Assembly (NCBI RefSeq): GCF_031085175.1
Contig: NZ_JAVHUY010000010.1
Span: 1-64,000 of the forward strand
Length of the DNA stretch: 64,000 nucleotides
Direction of reading: 5' to 3'
Origin: Phytohabitans maris
GTDB lineage: Bacteria > Actinomycetota > Actinomycetes > Mycobacteriales > Micromonosporaceae
A model generated the notes under the pieces. The model ran no database searches and was not told the origin of the DNA. It saw nothing but the letters and a program-made list of their open reading frames with translations. Numbering within the stretch: the first letter of the stretch is position 1; the number at the start of each line of letters is the position of its first letter. The position numbers and the translations under genes are program-made. Shown piece by piece: positions 62,310 to 64,000 of the stretch.

Positions 62310-63191
62310 TCACGGCACGCGCAGGATCTGGCGGGCCGCCTGCACCAGCGCCATCACCTCCGCCGACGCCCGCTCCGGCGCCCAGACCAGGCCGTACGTC
62401 ATCCGCAGGTCGCTGGCGTCGATCGGGACGAAGCGCACATCCGGCCGGCGTACCGTCTCGGCGAGCAGGTGCGGCGCGGCCAGCAGGCCGCGTCCGGCCG
62501 CGACCAGGTCGAGGGCCGCCGGCAGGTCGTCCAGGTCGCCCACGACGGCGGGCGAGCGCAGGCGGGGCGCGAGCGCGTGCCACACACTGCCCGGCGGCCG
62601 CGAGCGCGGCAGCAGCACCGCGGGCAACTGCTCGATCACCAGGCGGTTCGCGGTCGCCAGCCGGCTCCGCGCCGGCACGGCCAGGTGCGTCACGGGTACG
62701 TGGAACCGCGCGGTCATCGCCACCCCGGCCGGAAACGGCGTGCTCATGAACGCGGCCGCGGCACCGCCCTGCGCGAGGTCGGCGGTCGCCGCACCCCAGC
62801 CGGCGCGGCGCAGCTCGACGTCGATCGCCGGCGACCGGTCCGCCAGCCGGCGTACCACCCGGGCGGCGAGCGCGCCGACGAGCGGGCAATAAGCGAGCCT
62901 GATGGGCCGCCCAGCGGGCTCGGCGAGCCGGGCCGCCTCAGCGGCGAACGCGGCGGCGTGCTCCAGCATCGCCTCGGCGTACGGCAGGAGCACCTTGCCC
63001 GCGTCGGAGAGCGCCACCTCACGGCTGGTCCGGTCGAACAGGCGCAGCCCCAGCGTGCGTTCGAGGCGCGCGACGGCCTGGCTGACCGCCGGCTGGGTCA
63101 TGCCCAGCGCGGCCGCGGCCCGGGAGAAGCTCAGGTGCTCGGCCACCCGCACGAAGCAGGCGATCTCGCGTTGCGGCGGTCCCGGTTCCAC
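62310..63191 (-). CDS. LysR-family regulator, probably MetR-like
   Basis: 293 aa from GTG 63191. LysR winged helix (about 8-66) with FSRAAAALGMTQPAVSQAVARLERTLG and LFDRTSREVALSDAG; the periplasmic-binding-protein-like effector domain follows. It is divergent from metE across 78 bp. MetR activates metE with homocysteine as co-inducer in other bacteria, so that role is inferred from position. Confidence 0.88.
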   Translation of the reverse strand: MEPGPPQREIACFVRVAEHLSFSRAAAALGMTQPAVSQAVARLERTLGLRLFDRTSREVALSDAGKVLLPYAEAMLEHAAAFAAEAARLAEPAGRPIRLAYCPLVGALAARVVRRLADRSPAIDVELRRAGWGAATADLAQGGAAAAFMSTPFPAGVAMTARFHVPVTHLAVPARSRLATANRLVIEQLPAVLLPRSRPPGSVWHALAPRLRSPAVVGDLDDLPAALDLVAAGRGLLAAPHLLAETVRRPDVRFVPIDASDLRMTYGLVWAPERASAEVMALVQAARQILRVP

Positions 63192-63269
63192 ACCCCAGTA
63201 TGGCCAGACGCTCGATAAGCAGCAGTTATGGACCACCCGCCGGGCCCGCGCCGCGGGCAGGATCGCCCC

Positions 63270-64000
63270 GTGCTGACGCATTCGACAATCCTCGGGTACC
63301 CACGGATCGGACCGCGCCGCGAGCTGAAGCGGGCCTTGGAGGCGTACTGGGACGGGCGGCTCGACCGCGACGGGCTCGACCGGGTCGGCGCCGACCTGCG
63401 GGCCGGCACCTGGCGCCGGCTGGCCGCGCTCGGGCTGCGCGCGCTGCCCTCCAACACCTTCTCCGAGTACGACCACGTGCTGGACACCGCGGTCCTGCTG
63501 GACGCCGTGCCGGAGCGCTACCGGGCGGCCGCCGACCCGTACTTCGCGATGGCCCGGGGCGCCGACGGCCTGCCGCCGCTGCGGATGACGAAGTGGTTCG
63601 ACACCAACTACCACTACCTGGTACCGGAGATCGGCGCCCGCACACCGCTGCGGCTCGCCGGCGACAAGCCCATCCGGGAGGTACGCGAGGCGCGGGCGCT
63701 CGGCCACGAGACCCGGCCGGTGCTGGTGGGCCCGGTCACGTTCCTGCTGCTGTCCGAGCCCGCTGCCGGGGACCCGCCGCCGCTGACCCGGCTCGACGAC
63801 GCGCTGACCGCGTACGCGGACCTGCTCGCCGCCCTGGCCGCCGAGGGGGTCGAGTGGGTGCAGCTCGACGAGCCGGCACTGGTCACCGGCGCCGGCGTGG
63901 CGCAGGCGCGGCGGGCGTACGAGTGGCTGGGCGCGCTCTCCGACCGGCCTAAGCTGCTGGTCGCCTCGTACTTCGGCGAGCCGGGCGAGGCGCTGCCGGC
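63270..64000 (+). CDS. metE: Cobalamin-independent methionine synthase, N-terminal part (runs off window)
   Basis: The first about 243 codons from GTG 63270 (CAGGA upstream), open to the window end. The start GYPRIGPRRELKRALEAYW is the MetE N-terminal signature, followed by PSNTFSEYDHVLD, MTKWFDTNYHYLVPE and WVQLDEPALV. The enzyme transfers the methyl group of 5-methyltetrahydrofolate polyglutamate to homocysteine; catalytic zinc ligands lie in the C-terminal half outside the window. No room exists for a B12 riboswitch in the 78-bp gap to the LysR gene. Confidence 0.93.
   Translation, partial: MLTHSTILGYPRIGPRRELKRALEAYWDGRLDRDGLDRVGADLRAGTWRRLAALGLRALPSNTFSEYDHVLDTAVLLDAVPERYRAAADPYFAMARGADGLPPLRMTKWFDTNYHYLVPEIGARTPLRLAGDKPIREVREARALGHETRPVLVGPVTFLLLSEPAAGDPPPLTRLDDALTAYADLLAALAAEGVEWVQLDEPALVTGAGVAQARRAYEWLGALSDRPKLLVASYFGEPGEALP

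Noticed and set aside
63192-63269. B12 riboswitch upstream of metE
   Set aside because: The gap is 78 bp, far too short for a cobalamin riboswitch, and no conserved B12-box sequence is visible.

Overview
The window is high-GC actinobacterial DNA with strong G/C third-position bias, many GTG starts and many ATGA/GTGA start-stop overlaps. System II cytochrome c maturation genes, a GylR-type glycerol locus, a GH74-CBM2 xyloglucanase, and many two-component and STAS/PP2C signalling genes fit a soil or plant-associated filamentous actinomycete. Micromonosporaceae is my best guess, inferred from gene content only. I saw no rRNA, tRNA, CRISPR array, prophage or complete insertion sequence.

Layout. 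1-362: a second copy of the 158-bp region found at 41198-41355, a suspicious G/C homopolymer stretch, then a small palindromic element. 362-3265: a secreted subtilisin and a divergent secreted protein of unknown function. 3273-9097 (minus): a tightly coupled operon hemL, histidine phosphatase, tlpA, ccdA, leader peptide, resB, ccsB. 9199-13677: a STAS protein, a second palindromic element, oligopeptidase B, a FAD-linked oxidase and a YciI/DGPF protein. 13681-21064: a HATPase-GAF-PP2C phosphatase, 75-bp tandem repeats, a giant poly-HAMP hybrid histidine kinase and a response regulator. 21071-23738: hairpin repeats, then an isolated lower-GC gene that appears to join a PD-(D/E)XK-like nuclease domain to a PIN-like nuclease domain. 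24022-26962: a shortened Ldh_2 protein, a threonine dehydratase, a DUF4352-like protein and a leader-coupled STAS protein. 26967-33521: glpF-glpK-glpD, the IclR-family regulator, and a second glycerol kinase. 33884-41220 (minus): seven genes for a MacB-type ABC efflux system with two adaptors and an embedded two-component system. 41403-46862: a lipoprotein, minisatellites, a CynX-like transporter with its GntR regulator, mscL, and a PadR-controlled ABC exporter. 46969-51003: a methyltransferase, a decayed gene and a two-component system. 51106-59221: a metzincin-like DUF3152 protein, three coupled surface proteins (two with very long proline-rich regions) and two membrane proteins. 59406-64000: a secreted xyloglucanase, a MetR-like regulator and the start of metE.

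The two observations most worth following are these. First, the nuclease-nuclease fusion gene at 21498-23738 is a candidate single-gene defence module. Second, two unlinked operons share a nearly identical leader of about 60 bp at 5788-5850 and 26547-26612. Each leader encodes a 20-21 residue peptide with its own strong ribosome binding site and overlaps the next gene by exactly 10 nt, so a conserved translational-coupling element is likely.
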